The notes: generated by a model not told the origin, from the letters alone. Positions 8,465 to 18,385 are shown, counted from the stretch's first letter. The stretch: 39,535 nt of DNA from Betaproteobacteria bacterium (GCA_016125475.1 WGLR01000030.1:1-39535); one strand, 5' to 3'. A program made the numbers and translations.

Positions 8465-11400
8465 TCATGCGCTTTCCGACATCGCGGACGGTGTGGATTC
8501 GGTGCGCTCGGCCACGCGAGCGTAGCGCTCGGCGATGAGCGAGTACATGAGCGGCAGAAGAACCAAAGCAAATATCGTGGCCGACACGATGCCGCCGACG
8601 ATCACGACCGCGAACGGTCGCTGCGTCTCGGACCCGATGCCGTGCGATAGCGCCGCGGGCAGGAGCCCGAGGCCGGCCATGAGCGCCGTCATCACGATGG
8701 GGCGAAGCCGGTCGACGGCCCCTTCCTGCACGGCGGATTCGACGGCGACCCCGTTGCGCAGGGACTCGAGGAAGCGCTCGACCATGATCACCCCGTTCTG
8801 CACGGAGATTCCCGCGACCGCGATGAATCCGACGGCTGCCGAGATCGAGAGGTGGAGTCCCGCAAGGGCCAGCGCCGCGAGCCCGCCGATCAGCGTGAAA
8901 GGAATCATCGCGAGGATCAGGAGCGCGGTCGCGAGGGAACGGAAGGCCCAGAACAGCAGGATGAAGATGCCCAGGACCGAGAGCGGCACGATGATCTTGA
9001 GTCGTGCGACCGCCCGCTGCTGGTTCTCGAACTGCCCGCCCCAGGTCATGGAATAGCCGGGCGGCAGTTTCACCTGGGCGTCGACCTTCTCGCGCGCCTC
9101 GGCGACGAAGCTTCCCTGATCGCGCCCGAGGAGGTTGGCCTTCACCGCGACCGTCCGGCCTCCGGACTCCCGCGAAATCCGGGCCGCTCCCTGGCGGATC
9201 TCGATGTTCGCGATCTCTCCCAGCGGGATCGTGGCATTGCCGCCCGGGAGCGCGATCGGCAAGGCGGCGACATCGTCCGCGGCTTCCCGGTACGGTGCGT
9301 CGAGCCGCACGGTGACGTCGAACGACCGGTTGCCCTCGTAGAACGCGTTCACGACGGCGCCGCCCAGCGCGATGTTGAACGTGCGGTTCACCGCGGCGAC
9401 GTTGAGCCCGTATCGGGCCATCTTCTCCCGGTCGAGCGTGACCGTGAGTTCCGACGCGCCGCCGACCTTGATCGCGGCGACGTCCGTACTGCCCGGGACG
9501 CCGGCGAGGATGCTGGCCACCTGCTCCCCCTTGTCCTCGAGAATGTCGAGATCGGGGCCGAAGATCTTGACGGCGATCTCGCCCTTCACCCCCGAGAGTG
9601 CTTCCTCGACGTTGTCCTGGATGACCTGCGAGAAGTTCGTCGGGACACCCGGCATCGCGCGGATCTTCCGGCTCATGTCCTCGATCATCGCGTCCTTGTC
9701 CGGGAAGCGCCAGGTCGCCCTGGGCTTGAGGTCGGCCAGGATCTCCAGGTTGTTGGGCCCCTTCGGATCGGTCCCGTCGTCAGGGCGCCCCACCTGCGTG
9801 ACGACGTTGTTCACCTCCGGATAGCTGCGCAGGATGGCGCGGACCGCGCGCTCGACCTCCTTGGTCTTGTCCAGCGCCGAGGACGGCGGGAGCGTGATCG
9901 TGAGCCAGAGGTTTCCTTCGTCGAGCTTCGGCAGGAACTCGCTGCCGAGGCGCCCGGCGCCGAGCAGGGACACGGCGAGAATGCCCACCGACCCGGCGAT
10001 CACGGCCGCGCGGTGCTGCCAGGCCGCGCCCAGCAGACGCCGGTAGAACGACCGTGCCGCGTCCATCCACGCACTGTGCCTCTCCGCCATGTCGGACGAA
10101 CGCATCGTGAAGGACAGCAGTGCAGGAATCAGCGTGAGCGTGATCAGGATGGCGCCCGCGAGTGCGAACGACAGCGTGTAGGCCATCGGCGAGAAGATCT
10201 TTCCTTCCACGCGCTGGAACGTGAAGATCGGCAGGAACGCCAGGATGATGATCGCCTTCGAGAACAGGATCGGCGACCCCAGCGAGACCGCCGTGCCGCG
10301 CAGCGCGTGCATGCGCCAGGCGTAGGTCTGGTGCTGGACGTTGTCGTCGAGCTGGCCGGCCGCGAGCTTCACCATCAGCGCCTCGACGAGCACGACCGCG
10401 CTGTCGACGATGATGCCGAAGTCCACGGAACCGAGGGAGATCAGGTTTGCCGAGACACCGCGGAGATCCATCAGCACGAACGCGGTGAGCAGCGACATGG
10501 GAATCACGCACGCGACGATCACGGCGGCACGCCAGTTCCGCAGGAACACGAGCAGGATCGTCACGATGAGGGCCGCACCGACGGCCAGGTTCTCGGTCAC
10601 GGTGTGGACCGTGTGCTTCACGAGCTCCGTCCGGTCGTAGAAGGGCACCAGCTTCACACCGGACGGCAGACGGTGCGAGAGAGCGTCGATACTCTGCTTG
10701 AGCGCCTCGACCGCGCGCGTGGCGTTCCAGCCCTTCGTCATGTTGACGACGCCCTCGACCACGGAGTCCTGGTCGTTGAACGCGACGATGCCGGATCGCG
10801 GCCGTTCGCCCACGGCCACCGTGGCGACGTCGCCGACGAACACGGGCGCACCGTTCCGCGCGACGACGACCACGCGCGAGATGTCGTCGATCGACCGGTA
10901 CAGCCCGACGGCGCGCACGAACAGGGACTCGTCGCCCCGGCGCATGAGCCCACCACCGGTGTTGTCGCTGTTCGCGGCGAGTGCCGCCGCGACCTGGTCG
11001 AGCGTCACGTTGTTCTTGCGGAGCTTCTGCGGGTCCACGCGGACCTGGTACTCCTTCACGGCACCGCCGAAGCTCACGACGTCCACGACGCCCGGTGCAC
11101 GTCGCAGGGCCGGCCGGATGACCCAGTCCTGCAGCGCACGCACCTCGGTGAGCGGCATGTCGGGTGGCGCCTGGACGACGTAGCGATAGATCTCGCCCAC
11201 CGCATTCGTGAGAGGACCCAGCGCCGCGGTCACGCCGGGCGGGAGCGCGACGGTCTGGAGCTTCTCGTTGACCTGCTGGCGCGCGAAGTAGTCATCGGTG
11301 CCATCCGCGAAGGTCACGGTGACGACGGAGAGCCCGAACATGGAGACCGAACGCACCTGCGAGAGGTGCGCGACGCCGGTCATTTCCTTCTCGATGGGTA

Positions 11401-11599
11401 TCGAGATGGACCGCTCGACCTCCTCGGGTGCCTTGCCGGGATATTGCGTGACGACGAGAACCTGCACGTCCTGAACGTCCGGGAACGCCTCGATCGGCAG
11501 GCGGGTCCACGCGAACCCGCCCGCGATCGCGACGATCACCGCGATCACGATCACGAACATCCGCTGCTGGAGCGCGAACGTGACGAGGCGTTCGATCAT
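8465..11599 (-). CDS. czcA: CzcA/CusA-family RND heavy-metal efflux pump
   Basis: A 1044-residue inner-membrane RND antiporter (HME subfamily), which drives metal out of the periplasm with proton flow. It begins MIERLVTFALQQRMFV and has the family motifs FPDVQDVQV and PGKAPEEVERS. Transmembrane helix 4 carries DFGIIVDSAVVLVE with acidic residues at about Asp393, Asp399 and Glu406. This is the same spacing as the essential Asp402/Asp408/Glu415 of Cupriavidus CzcA, and points to divalent metals (Zn, Co, Cd) rather than the Cu/Ag CusA class. Third gene of czcCBA, 27 bases after czcB. Weak ribosome site; start ATG 11597-11599. Confidence 0.95.
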   Translation of the reverse strand: MIERLVTFALQQRMFVIVIAVIVAIAGGFAWTRLPIEAFPDVQDVQVLVVTQYPGKAPEEVERSISIPIEKEMTGVAHLSQVRSVSMFGLSVVTVTFADGTDDYFARQQVNEKLQTVALPPGVTAALGPLTNAVGEIYRYVVQAPPDMPLTEVRALQDWVIRPALRRAPGVVDVVSFGGAVKEYQVRVDPQKLRKNNVTLDQVAAALAANSDNTGGGLMRRGDESLFVRAVGLYRSIDDISRVVVVARNGAPVFVGDVATVAVGERPRSGIVAFNDQDSVVEGVVNMTKGWNATRAVEALKQSIDALSHRLPSGVKLVPFYDRTELVKHTVHTVTENLAVGAALIVTILLVFLRNWRAAVIVACVIPMSLLTAFVLMDLRGVSANLISLGSVDFGIIVDSAVVLVEALMVKLAAGQLDDNVQHQTYAWRMHALRGTAVSLGSPILFSKAIIILAFLPIFTFQRVEGKIFSPMAYTLSFALAGAILITLTLIPALLSFTMRSSDMAERHSAWMDAARSFYRRLLGAAWQHRAAVIAGSVGILAVSLLGAGRLGSEFLPKLDEGNLWLTITLPPSSALDKTKEVERAVRAILRSYPEVNNVVTQVGRPDDGTDPKGPNNLEILADLKPRATWRFPDKDAMIEDMSRKIRAMPGVPTNFSQVIQDNVEEALSGVKGEIAVKIFGPDLDILEDKGEQVASILAGVPGSTDVAAIKVGGASELTVTLDREKMARYGLNVAAVNRTFNIALGGAVVNAFYEGNRSFDVTVRLDAPYREAADDVAALPIALPGGNATIPLGEIANIEIRQGAARISRESGGRTVAVKANLLGRDQGSFVAEAREKVDAQVKLPPGYSMTWGGQFENQQRAVARLKIIVPLSVLGIFILLFWAFRSLATALLILAMIPFTLIGGLAALALAGLHLSISAAVGFIAVAGISVQNGVIMVERFLESLRNGVAVESAVQEGAVDRLRPIVMTALMAGLGLLPAALSHGIGSETQRPFAVVIVGGIVSATIFALVLLPLMYSLIAERYARVAERTESTPSAMSESA

Positions 11600-11626
11600 G
11601 GTGTCGTGGTCCCCGCGGATCCCGTG

Positions 11627-12781
11627 TCAGTTGCCCTGCAGTTCCGAATTGAGCAGCAGGGCACCGCTCACGACGACCCGCTCGCCGGCCTGCAGACCCT
11701 CCTTCAGGAACGTGAACTCGCGCCCCTGGCTGGAGGGCACGACGAGCCTGCGCTCGAAGGTGCCGGGACCGGTCTCGACGAACACGAAGTTCTTCACGCC
11801 CACCACCACGACCGCCGCGTTGGGGACGCGCACGCGAGGCGGCTGTCCCGTCGCGATGGGGGTGACACGCGCATACATCTCGGGCTTCAGCTGCCGCTCG
11901 GGATTGTGGATCGAACAGCGGACCTGCACCCGGCGCGTGACCGGATCGAGGACGTCGCCCACGCTCACGACCTTCGCGGTGAAGGCGGAGTGCGGATAGG
12001 CGTCCACCTCGACGGCGATGTCCTGACCCACGCGCAGTGCGGCGATCTGCTGCTCGGGCACGTCGACGATGACCCGCAGCTGTGTGGGATCGGAGATCAC
12101 GAAAAGGGGCGGATCGGCGCCGGGGCCGACCTGCGTGCCGGGCGTCATGGAACGTTCCGTGATCACGCCCGCGACGGGTGCCCGCAGCACGAACTGGCCC
12201 TGACCGCCGGGACTGCCCTGCCCCAGTTCCTCGAGCCTCTTCCGCGTCCGGGAGACCTCGACCTCCGCTTCCTCGAGATCCGTCTGGGCGGATTCGTACT
12301 CCTTGCGGGGAGCCACCTCGCCCTCGAACAGCAGCTTCTCGCGGTCGAACACGTGACGCTTCTGGCGGAGGTCGAGCTGCGCGCGCTCGGAATCCGCGAG
12401 TGCCTGCGTGAAATCCGGCGAGTCGATGAGCGCGAGTGTCTGCCCCTTCGACACGGACTCGCCGAGCTGCACGACGACCGTCGTGACGCGTCCCGCCACG
12501 GGCGCCGTCACCCTCGCCGTGCGATTCTCGTCGTACGCGATCCGGCCCGGGAGCGCTTCCACGAGCGGCTCCGGCTTCGCCTCGGCCGCTTCCGCCCTGA
12601 TGTACGCGAGCTGCGGGGACCCGGCGGGGAAACGCAGGACGTTGGCACTGGCCTCGGCCGGGGCGCTCTGCGTCACGCGCGCGGGAACGGGCGTGCCGTC
12701 GCCCGCGAGACGATAGGCGAAGATCGCCGCGGCGACGAGCGCGACGAGCACGACCACGCCTGCGAGCCTGCGTCGCTTCAC
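11627..12781 (-). CDS. czcB: RND efflux periplasmic adaptor (membrane fusion protein, CzcB-like)
   Basis: A 384-residue HlyD/CzcB-type adaptor linking the RND pump to the outer-membrane channel. A single N-terminal membrane anchor (KRRRLAGVVVLVALVAAAIF) is followed by the half-lipoyl motifs (GRIAYDENRTARVTAPVAGRV), a helical hairpin near 125-175, and the second lipoyl half (VLRAPVAGVITERSMTPG). The beta-barrel domain comes last. No His-rich metal-binding N-terminal extension is seen. The start is GTG 12779-12781, whose GTGA overlaps the stop of czcC by four bases, indicating translational coupling. Confidence 0.94.
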   Translation of the reverse strand: MKRRRLAGVVVLVALVAAAIFAYRLAGDGTPVPARVTQSAPAEASANVLRFPAGSPQLAYIRAEAAEAKPEPLVEALPGRIAYDENRTARVTAPVAGRVTTVVVQLGESVSKGQTLALIDSPDFTQALADSERAQLDLRQKRHVFDREKLLFEGEVAPRKEYESAQTDLEEAEVEVSRTRKRLEELGQGSPGGQGQFVLRAPVAGVITERSMTPGTQVGPGADPPLFVISDPTQLRVIVDVPEQQIAALRVGQDIAVEVDAYPHSAFTAKVVSVGDVLDPVTRRVQVRCSIHNPERQLKPEMYARVTPIATGQPPRVRVPNAAVVVVGVKNFVFVETGPGTFERRLVVPSSQGREFTFLKEGLQAGERVVVSGALLLNSELQGN

Positions 12782-14073
12782 TGGCCGCCCCCGGAAACGG
12801 CCGTGGCCGCGCGCCAGGCACTCAGTGCGAACGCGAGGTCGGCGTGGGCCGAGACGGCATCCAGTCGTGTCGCGTAGAAGACCCGGCGAGCGTCGAGCAG
12901 ATCGATCACGCCGAGTGCACCGTTGCGATACGCGAATTCGGCGGCGTCGGCTGCCCGCCCGGCTTCCCGGAGGAGTTCACCGTCGAAGCGCCGGACGCGG
13001 TCGCGCGCGGACGACAGGTCGCTCCAGGCCTGCCGGATGTCCGTCAGGGCGGCAGCCTGCGTCCGGGCGAGGGCGTCCCGAGCCGCGAGCCGGTTGGCTT
13101 CGGCACGGCGGATCTCGCCCTCGAAGTCGTAGTTCAGGAAGAGAGGCATGCTCACACCGATTCCGAAAGTGTCCTGTTGGATTTGCCCGGGGAAGCGCTC
13201 GTACTGGGCAGTGACCGTGACGTCCCTCGTGCGAAGTGCCTGCGCGAGTTCGGCGGCCTTGTCCGCAGCCGCGACGCGTTCCCTGGCTGCCCGGACGTCC
13301 GACCTGTCAGCGACGATGGCCGCCGGATCCGCGGGCATCTCGACGGGTTCGGGGGCGGGCCACGGGTCCACGGCCACGAGACGCCCCGCGTCGGCTTCCA
13401 GCCCGAGCCGGAACGCGAGCGCCGCCCGGAGGCGGTCGCGGTCCGCGGCGGCCTGGCGACGGTCGTTCTCGGCGCGCAGCTGGTCGACCCTGATCCGCGC
13501 GAGATCGGTCGGAGAGATGTCACCGGCCGCGAGGCGCAGCTGCGCGGCCGCCACGGTCTTCGCGAGCAGGCCTGCCGTCTCCTCCGCGACCGTCACGCGC
13601 TGCTGGGCCTGGAGCAGTGCGTAGTAGGTCTGCGTGGCGTCGAGCGTGCGGGTGCGTATCGTGTCGTCGAGATCGGCGCTCGCGGCGGCCGCGAGCAGCT
13701 TCGTCGCATCGTCGCGCAGTGTCCGCTTGCCGCCGCGTTCGATGAGCTGGGAGAGCTGCACGATCGCGTCGACGGGCTTGTTCCAGAGCGCACCTGCGCC
13801 CGGTGCGCGCGGATTGATCGCGGCGGTACTGACGGTAAGACCGGGATTGGGCCGCGCACGGGCGGCGAGGTTGTCCGCGAGCGCGGCTTCCCGGGAACGG
13901 CGGGCGAGCGAAACGTCTCGATTGCCGTCCGCCACGAGCGCCCGGACCTCGGCGACTGTCAACGGGCGGTCGGTGCCTTCCGTTGCATGAGCCAGCGACG
14001 AAATGGTCAGGGCAGCGGCCACCCAGAGGGCCACGCACGGCTTGGCACTGCCCGACACGATGCGCCGGCACAT
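12778..14073 (-). CDS. czcC: TolC-family outer-membrane efflux protein (CzcC-like)
   Basis: A 431-residue outer-membrane channel subunit with a signal peptide ending near SSLAHA (about residue 30). The mature part is long, helical and alanine/arginine-rich, with the two outer-membrane-efflux-protein repeats, as in CzcC/TolC. Visible motifs include ARARPNPGLTVS in the first half, and FPGQIQQDTFGIGVSMPLF plus YRNGALGVIDLLDA in the second. First gene of czcCBA, divergent from the two-component regulator gene 103 bases away. ATG 14071-14073. Confidence 0.93.
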   Translation of the reverse strand: MCRRIVSGSAKPCVALWVAAALTISSLAHATEGTDRPLTVAEVRALVADGNRDVSLARRSREAALADNLAARARPNPGLTVSTAAINPRAPGAGALWNKPVDAIVQLSQLIERGGKRTLRDDATKLLAAAASADLDDTIRTRTLDATQTYYALLQAQQRVTVAEETAGLLAKTVAAAQLRLAAGDISPTDLARIRVDQLRAENDRRQAAADRDRLRAALAFRLGLEADAGRLVAVDPWPAPEPVEMPADPAAIVADRSDVRAARERVAAADKAAELAQALRTRDVTVTAQYERFPGQIQQDTFGIGVSMPLFLNYDFEGEIRRAEANRLAARDALARTQAAALTDIRQAWSDLSSARDRVRRFDGELLREAGRAADAAEFAYRNGALGVIDLLDARRVFYATRLDAVSAHADLAFALSAWRAATAVSGGGQ

Positions 14074-14132
14074 ATGTTGTTCTGGAGTGGTTGACTGCCT
14101 ATTCTAGACGGAACGGATCGTGCAGGCGTAGC

Positions 14133-14149
14133 CTTACGAACGACTTAAC
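14133..14149 (+). promoter_or_regulatory. PmrA/QseB-like direct repeat in czcC-regulator spacer
   Basis: CTTAC at 14133-14137 and CTTAA at 14144-14148 form a direct repeat with an 11-base period (CTTACG, five bases, CTTAAC). OmpR/PhoB-class regulators of the PmrA/QseB branch bind tandem YTTAAK half-sites with five-base spacing. The site lies between the divergent czcC and response-regulator starts, about 30 bases before the latter. It could serve autoregulation and metal-pump control. This is pattern matching, not proof. Confidence 0.5.
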
Positions 14150-14176
14150 GCCTTTTTCGCAGGAACGGCGCCTCCC

Positions 14177-14854
14177 ATGCGATTGCTCATAGTAGAAGAC
14201 GATCCGCTCATCGCGGACGGCGTCATCCGCGCCATGCGCACGGCCGGTCATGCCGTGGACCACACGACCAACGGCGAAGCGGCCGATCAGGCCCTCCGGC
14301 AATACCCTTACGACCTCGTCGTGCTCGACCTCGGTCTGCCGAAGGTCGACGGCATCGAGGTCCTGCGTCGACTCCGCGCGCGCCAGTCGGGCGTGCCCGT
14401 GCTCGTGCTCACGGCACGGGACAGCCTCACGGACCGCGTCACCGGGCTCGATGCGGGTGCCGACGACTACCTCGTGAAGCCCTTCGACCTGCCGGAACTC
14501 GAGGCCCGCGTGCGCGCGCTGCTCCGCCGGCAGCAGCCCAACGTGGCAGGACGTGTCCAGATCGGAGACCTCGCGGTCGACATGACCGGTCGCTCGGCCT
14601 ACCTCGGCGACCGACGCATCGAGCTTTCGTCACGCGAGTTCGGCGTGCTCGAGGTGCTCGCGCGGCGGGCCGGGCGTGTCGTCGGCAAGGACCAGCTGCT
14701 CGAATCGCTCACCGGCTGGGACGAGGACGTCGGCATGAACGCCATCGAGGTCTACGTGCACCGGCTGCGCAAGAAGCTCGAGCCGGGCGGGGTCAACATT
14801 CGCACGATCCGCGGCCTCGGCTACCTGCTCGACAAGTCCGGCAGCAATGCCTGA
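14177..14854 (+). CDS. OmpR-family response regulator (QseB/TctD-like)
   Basis: A 225-residue response regulator. The receiver domain has the acidic pair in LLIVEDDP, the phosphoacceptor Asp51 (VVLDLGLPK), the conserved Thr in VLTARD, and the Lys in [10 protein letters not shown]. The C-terminal winged helix (about 130-222) ends with [10 protein letters not shown] and IRGLGYLL, typical of OmpR/PhoB. It is divergent from czcCBA and overlaps its kinase gene by eight bases. Control of the metal pump is inferred from position and from the direct repeat in the spacer. Confidence 0.95.
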   Translation: MRLLIVEDDPLIADGVIRAMRTAGHAVDHTTNGEAADQALRQYPYDLVVLDLGLPKVDGIEVLRRLRARQSGVPVLVLTARDSLTDRVTGLDAGADDYLVKPFDLPELEARVRALLRRQQPNVAGRVQIGDLAVDMTGRSAYLGDRRIELSSREFGVLEVLARRAGRVVGKDQLLESLTGWDEDVGMNAIEVYVHRLRKKLEPGGVNIRTIRGLGYLLDKSGSNA

Positions 14855-16217
14855 GGCGGATTCGCTTCGCTCGCGACTCTTCGCCAGACTGATCGTCCCG
14901 CTGATCGTTCTGGTCGTGCTCAGTGCCGGTCTTGCCTATTACGCGGCCTTCCGCTTCGCGAACCAGGTCTACGACCACTGGATCTCGGACACCGCGGTCG
15001 CGCTGTCCCAGCTCACCCGCGAAGGACCCGCCGGCATCTACGTCGACCTGCCATCGGCGGCGCAGCACATGCTCGCCTCCGATCAGCGCGACAACACCTA
15101 CTATCGCATCGCGGAGGTTCCCGGGCGCTTCATCGCGGGGCACCGCGCACTGCCCCACCCGCCTGCCGCGCTCGTGCCGGGTGCGCCCCCCGTCTGCTAC
15201 GACGGGATCTTCGGTGGCGACCGCGTGCGCGTCTCCGCCTACCGGCCGCGCGACATGCCCATCGTCGTGCAGGTCGCCGAGACCGTCACGAAGCGCGACA
15301 CGCTCGCGCTCGAGATCATCGCGGGCATGCTGCTGCCCCTTCTCCTGCTCGCGCTGCTCGGGACGGCCGGCATCTGGTTCGGCGTGGACGCCGGGCTCCT
15401 GCCGCTCACGCGGCTCGCGCGGCAGCTGCATGCCCGTACGCCTCAGGACCTCCGTCCGCTGGAGGAATCCGCCGCGCCCAGCGAGGTGAGACCACTCGTC
15501 CACGCGCTGAACGGGCTGCTCGGCCGGGTCGACGAAATGCTCACCGCGCAGCGACGTTTCGTCGGCGACGCCGCCCACCAGCTGCGGACACCGATCGCGG
15601 GGCTCAAGACCCAGGCGGAGATGGCTCTCCGGGCGGAGGATCCCGCCACGCTCAAGGCGGTACTCGCCAACATCGTCGCCGGGACATCCCGCGCGGCGTC
15701 GCTCGTGTCCCAGCTCCTCGCGCTCGCGCGCTCGGAGTCTCCGCAGGGCGGCAGCAGCACCCTTCAGCCCGTGGACCTCGACCAGCTCGCCCGTTCCGTC
15801 ACCTCGGACTGGATCTCGCGTGCGCTGGAGGCAGAGATCGACCTCGGCTACGAACCCCCGGAGCGCCGCGTGCGGATCTCCGGCGACCCCGTCATGCTGC
15901 GGGAGGTGCTCGGCAATCTCATCGACAACGCGCTGAAGTACTGCCCCCGTGGCGGTGAGGCCACCGTCCGGCTGGTCGCGGACGCCGCCACCGCCACGCT
16001 GACCGTGACGGACAACGGCCCGGGCATCCCGCCGGCCGAACGGGAGCGCGTCTTCGAACGGTTCTACCGCGTCGCGGACAGCACGATCTCCGGCACCGGA
16101 CTGGGTCTCGCGATCGTGCGCGAGTTCGCCCTGGCGCAGGGCGGCTCGGCGCGTGTGGAACCGGGGCCCGACGGCAGGGGCACTTCCGTGATCGTGACCT
16201 TCCCGACGCTCCCGTGA
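14847..16217 (+). CDS. Sensor histidine kinase (TctE/QseC-like)
   Basis: A 456-residue inner-membrane histidine kinase. One transmembrane helix lies near residues 12-32, followed by a periplasmic sensor region (about 33-160) and a second helix near 165-185. The H-box is [17 protein letters not shown], with His244 as the phosphoacceptor. The N-box is [10 protein letters not shown]1 is DNGPGIPP, the F-box ERFYR, and G2 GTGLGLAI. The periplasmic part has the 2CSK-like look of the TctE group. The start overlaps the regulator gene by eight bases, and the stop is overlapped by the GTG of the next gene. Confidence 0.94.
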   Translation: MPEADSLRSRLFARLIVPLIVLVVLSAGLAYYAAFRFANQVYDHWISDTAVALSQLTREGPAGIYVDLPSAAQHMLASDQRDNTYYRIAEVPGRFIAGHRALPHPPAALVPGAPPVCYDGIFGGDRVRVSAYRPRDMPIVVQVAETVTKRDTLALEIIAGMLLPLLLLALLGTAGIWFGVDAGLLPLTRLARQLHARTPQDLRPLEESAAPSEVRPLVHALNGLLGRVDEMLTAQRRFVGDAAHQLRTPIAGLKTQAEMALRAEDPATLKAVLANIVAGTSRAASLVSQLLALARSESPQGGSSTLQPVDLDQLARSVTSDWISRALEAEIDLGYEPPERRVRISGDPVMLREVLGNLIDNALKYCPRGGEATVRLVADAATATLTVTDNGPGIPPAERERVFERFYRVADSTISGTGLGLAIVREFALAQGGSARVEPGPDGRGTSVIVTFPTLP

Positions 16218-16924
16218 ACCGCGCCCGCGCGTCCCGCGCAACGGGCCCGGCTGCCACGCCGGCCGGAACCCGCCCGGAATCCCTCACGAACCTCGCGTAC
16301 ACCGCGCTGGAGGAGATGATCGTGCGGCTGGAGCTTCCTCCCGGCAGCGAGGTCTCGGAAGCCCGGCTGTGCGAACGACTCGGCATCGGCCGGACTCCCG
16401 TGCGGGAGGCCCTGCTGCGTCTCGCACGGGAACGCCTCGTGACGATCCTGCCTCGCCGGGGCATCGTCATCTCGGAGATCGACAGTGTCGCGCAGCTTCG
16501 GCTGCTCGAGTTCCGCCGCGAGGTCGAGCGATTCGTCGTGCAGGGGGCCGCGCGCCAGGCAACGCCCGACGAGCGCACCCGCTTCACGGACCTCGCGGAC
16601 CGGTTCGAAGCCGCGGCCCGCGCTAACGACGACGTCGCATTCATGCGCGTCGACCGCGAGTTCAACGCACTCGGCCTGGCAACGGCCCGCAACGAGTTCG
16701 CGGCGGGTGCCATGGCCACGATGCAGTCGCTCGCGCGCCGATTCTGGTACCAGCACTACCGCACCGCTGCCGACATGCCCGTGGCGGCCCGCCTGCACGC
16801 CGACCTCGCCCGACAGATCGCGGCTGGCGACTCGACGGGTGCGGCCCGGGCCCTCGACGCCCTGCTCGACAATATAGAAGCGTTCACGCGCACGACGGCT
16901 GCCGTCACGGGCAGCGGACCCTGA
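16214..16924 (+). CDS. GntR-family transcriptional regulator (FadR/VanR subgroup)
   Basis: A 236-residue regulator. The winged HTH spans about residues 25-90 ([19 protein letters not shown], then [19 protein letters not shown]), and an all-helical FCD-type effector domain follows (about 100-230). The GTG start at 16214 overlaps the kinase stop by four bases (GTGA), so it may be translated by coupling with the two-component genes. Immediately downstream is a hydroxylase gene whose promoter holds a 14-bp palindrome. That gene is the most likely target. Confidence 0.9.
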   Translation: MNRARASRATGPAATPAGTRPESLTNLAYTALEEMIVRLELPPGSEVSEARLCERLGIGRTPVREALLRLARERLVTILPRRGIVISEIDSVAQLRLLEFRREVERFVVQGAARQATPDERTRFTDLADRFEAAARANDDVAFMRVDREFNALGLATARNEFAAGAMATMQSLARRFWYQHYRTAADMPVAARLHADLARQIAAGDSTGAARALDALLDNIEAFTRTTAAVTGSGP

Positions 16925-16966
16925 CACGCACGCGCGCGGCGCTGCGACGTGCGCGGCAGGCAGAGG

Positions 16967-16995
16967 TTGCGGCGCTGATATATCAGCAGTACATT
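16967..16995 (+). promoter_or_regulatory. Putative promoter of the hydroxylase gene with operator in the spacer
   Basis: TTGCGG at 16967-16972 and TACATT at 16990-16995 are separated by exactly 17 bases. The perfect 14-bp palindrome GCTGATATATCAGC (16974-16987) fills nearly all of the spacer. A protein bound there would block RNA polymerase. Operators of FadR/VanR-type GntR proteins are short AT-centred palindromes of this kind, and such a gene is directly upstream. The hexamers match consensus only partly. Confidence 0.55.
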
Positions 16996-17026
16996 GCCGT
17001 GAATCGCTCAGCAACGGAGGTCCGCC

Positions 17027-17797
17027 ATGATGACGGAACGGCAGCGTGAATTCCGCCGCCAGTACCAGTCGCAGATCAGCCCCTGGTACAACGGCCTCGT
17101 CCACATCGGCGTGATGTACGCCGTCGGAATCGCCGTGATCGCCTGGAGCGTGTCGCGCATGTCCGACGCGACCTGGGAATGGCTGCTCGTGATTCCCGTC
17201 TTTGCGTTCTCGAACCTGTTCGAATGGTGGATCCACAAGTACGTGATGCACCGGCTCGTCGACGTCTGGGCACTGCGCGCCATCTACGACCGGCACACCC
17301 GGCAGCACCACCAGTACTTCACGAACAACGAGATGACGGTCGATTCGGTACGTGAATTCCGGATCATCTTCTTCCCGTGGCGCGCGCTTTTCACGTTCAT
17401 GGGGTTCGGCACGCCGTTCGCGCTCGCGCTCGGCTGGCTCGTGAACCCGAACGCCGGGTACATCCTCATGGTCACGATCGTGGGGCAGTACCTGATCTAC
17501 GAGACGTTCCACTACTGCTGCCACGTGCACGAGAACTGGTTCGTGCGAAACATGCCCTTCGTGAACACGATCCGGCGCCACCACACCGCGCACCACAACC
17601 AGGGGATCATGATGGAACGCAACATGAACCTCACGTTCCCGATCGCCGACTGGCTCATGGGCACGAGCGACCTCGACCGCGGTCTGCTCGGTCACATCTT
17701 CAACGGCTACAGCGAGAAATACGTGAAGCCGGAACTGAGGTCGGTGATCGCGCGCCACACGCTGCACACCGACGAACTGGCGAAGGCTTCGGGCTGA
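17027..17797 (+). CDS. Fatty-acid hydroxylase / sterol desaturase superfamily protein
   Basis: A 256-residue integral membrane di-iron oxygenase candidate. The histidine clusters of the superfamily are visible: HKYVMH (His70, His75), HTRQHH (His90, His94, His95), HYCCHVH (His162-168) and RRHHTAHH (His185, 186, 189, 190). Hydrophobic segments lie near residues 25-42, 52-68, 118-138 and 145-160. Substrate is unknown; hydroxylation or desaturation of a lipid is the family role. GGAGG at 17014-17018 favours the first of two adjacent ATGs. The gene is preceded by a GntR regulator and a palindromic promoter. Confidence 0.85.
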   Translation: MMTERQREFRRQYQSQISPWYNGLVHIGVMYAVGIAVIAWSVSRMSDATWEWLLVIPVFAFSNLFEWWIHKYVMHRLVDVWALRAIYDRHTRQHHQYFTNNEMTVDSVREFRIIFFPWRALFTFMGFGTPFALALGWLVNPNAGYILMVTIVGQYLIYETFHYCCHVHENWFVRNMPFVNTIRRHHTAHHNQGIMMERNMNLTFPIADWLMGTSDLDRGLLGHIFNGYSEKYVKPELRSVIARHTLHTDELAKASG

Positions 17798-18385
17798 CGC
17801 CGGCGATCCGGGCCGCACACCTCCGCCTTCCCGGGGACGACGCGGCCTTTTTCGGCGCCCGGCGCACGAATCGTCCTGTCGGACACTTCTGCCGCCGCCT
17901 TTTGCTGCCCCGCACCATCTTCCGGCGCGACCATCCCGCGATCGCTGCCAAGCGGGCCGACAGACACGGCCCGGGACCCTCCGCAAGCGCACCGTTCCGG
18001 TTCGCGTGCGGCATGCGGACGACGCGCCCCCTCGAACCCGACATCCGGCGCAGCCCGTGCCGCGATTCGAACCGATCTCGTCGCGACATCGTCACGGGAC
18101 AACCGCAGTCGACACTGGCGACGACACCGTCGTAAGCGGGCCCGACACCCATAGGCGGCCTCGCCTCCTAATGCCGCATCGTGCACCGCATCACGCGTCC
18201 GCCGTGGCGCTTCGGGCCTCGACGAAACCTTTCTGAATCCTGACGACAGGACCCGCGACCGCAAACATTCCGTCACAACGACGCTGGACATTCGCGTTCG
18301 GTTTCGGTCCAATACCGCCGGCGCTGAAACGACCATGCGCCGGGGCTCATCCTGTCTCACTCCCGCACTTGAAGGCTAGAAAACA
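17798..18385. other. 588-base intergenic region
   Basis: No convincing gene is seen on either strand. Frames that stay open here are arginine-rich and low-complexity, as expected from GC-rich noncoding DNA. The last 150 bases are less GC-rich and should contain the promoter of the TRAP genes, but I could not pick out clear hexamers. No intrinsic terminator with a T-run follows the hydroxylase gene. Confidence 0.4.

Noticed and set aside
8852-12877. Very long plus-strand open frame opposite the czcA, czcB and czcC genes
   Set aside because: Its translation is Arg/Asp/His-rich low-complexity with no family motif, while the minus strand encodes clear RND, adaptor and channel proteins. It is a GC-rich antisense shadow.
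17707-18360. Minus-strand open frame in the spacer before the TRAP genes
   Set aside because: Arg-rich, runs antisense into the hydroxylase gene, no ribosome site, no recognisable motif.
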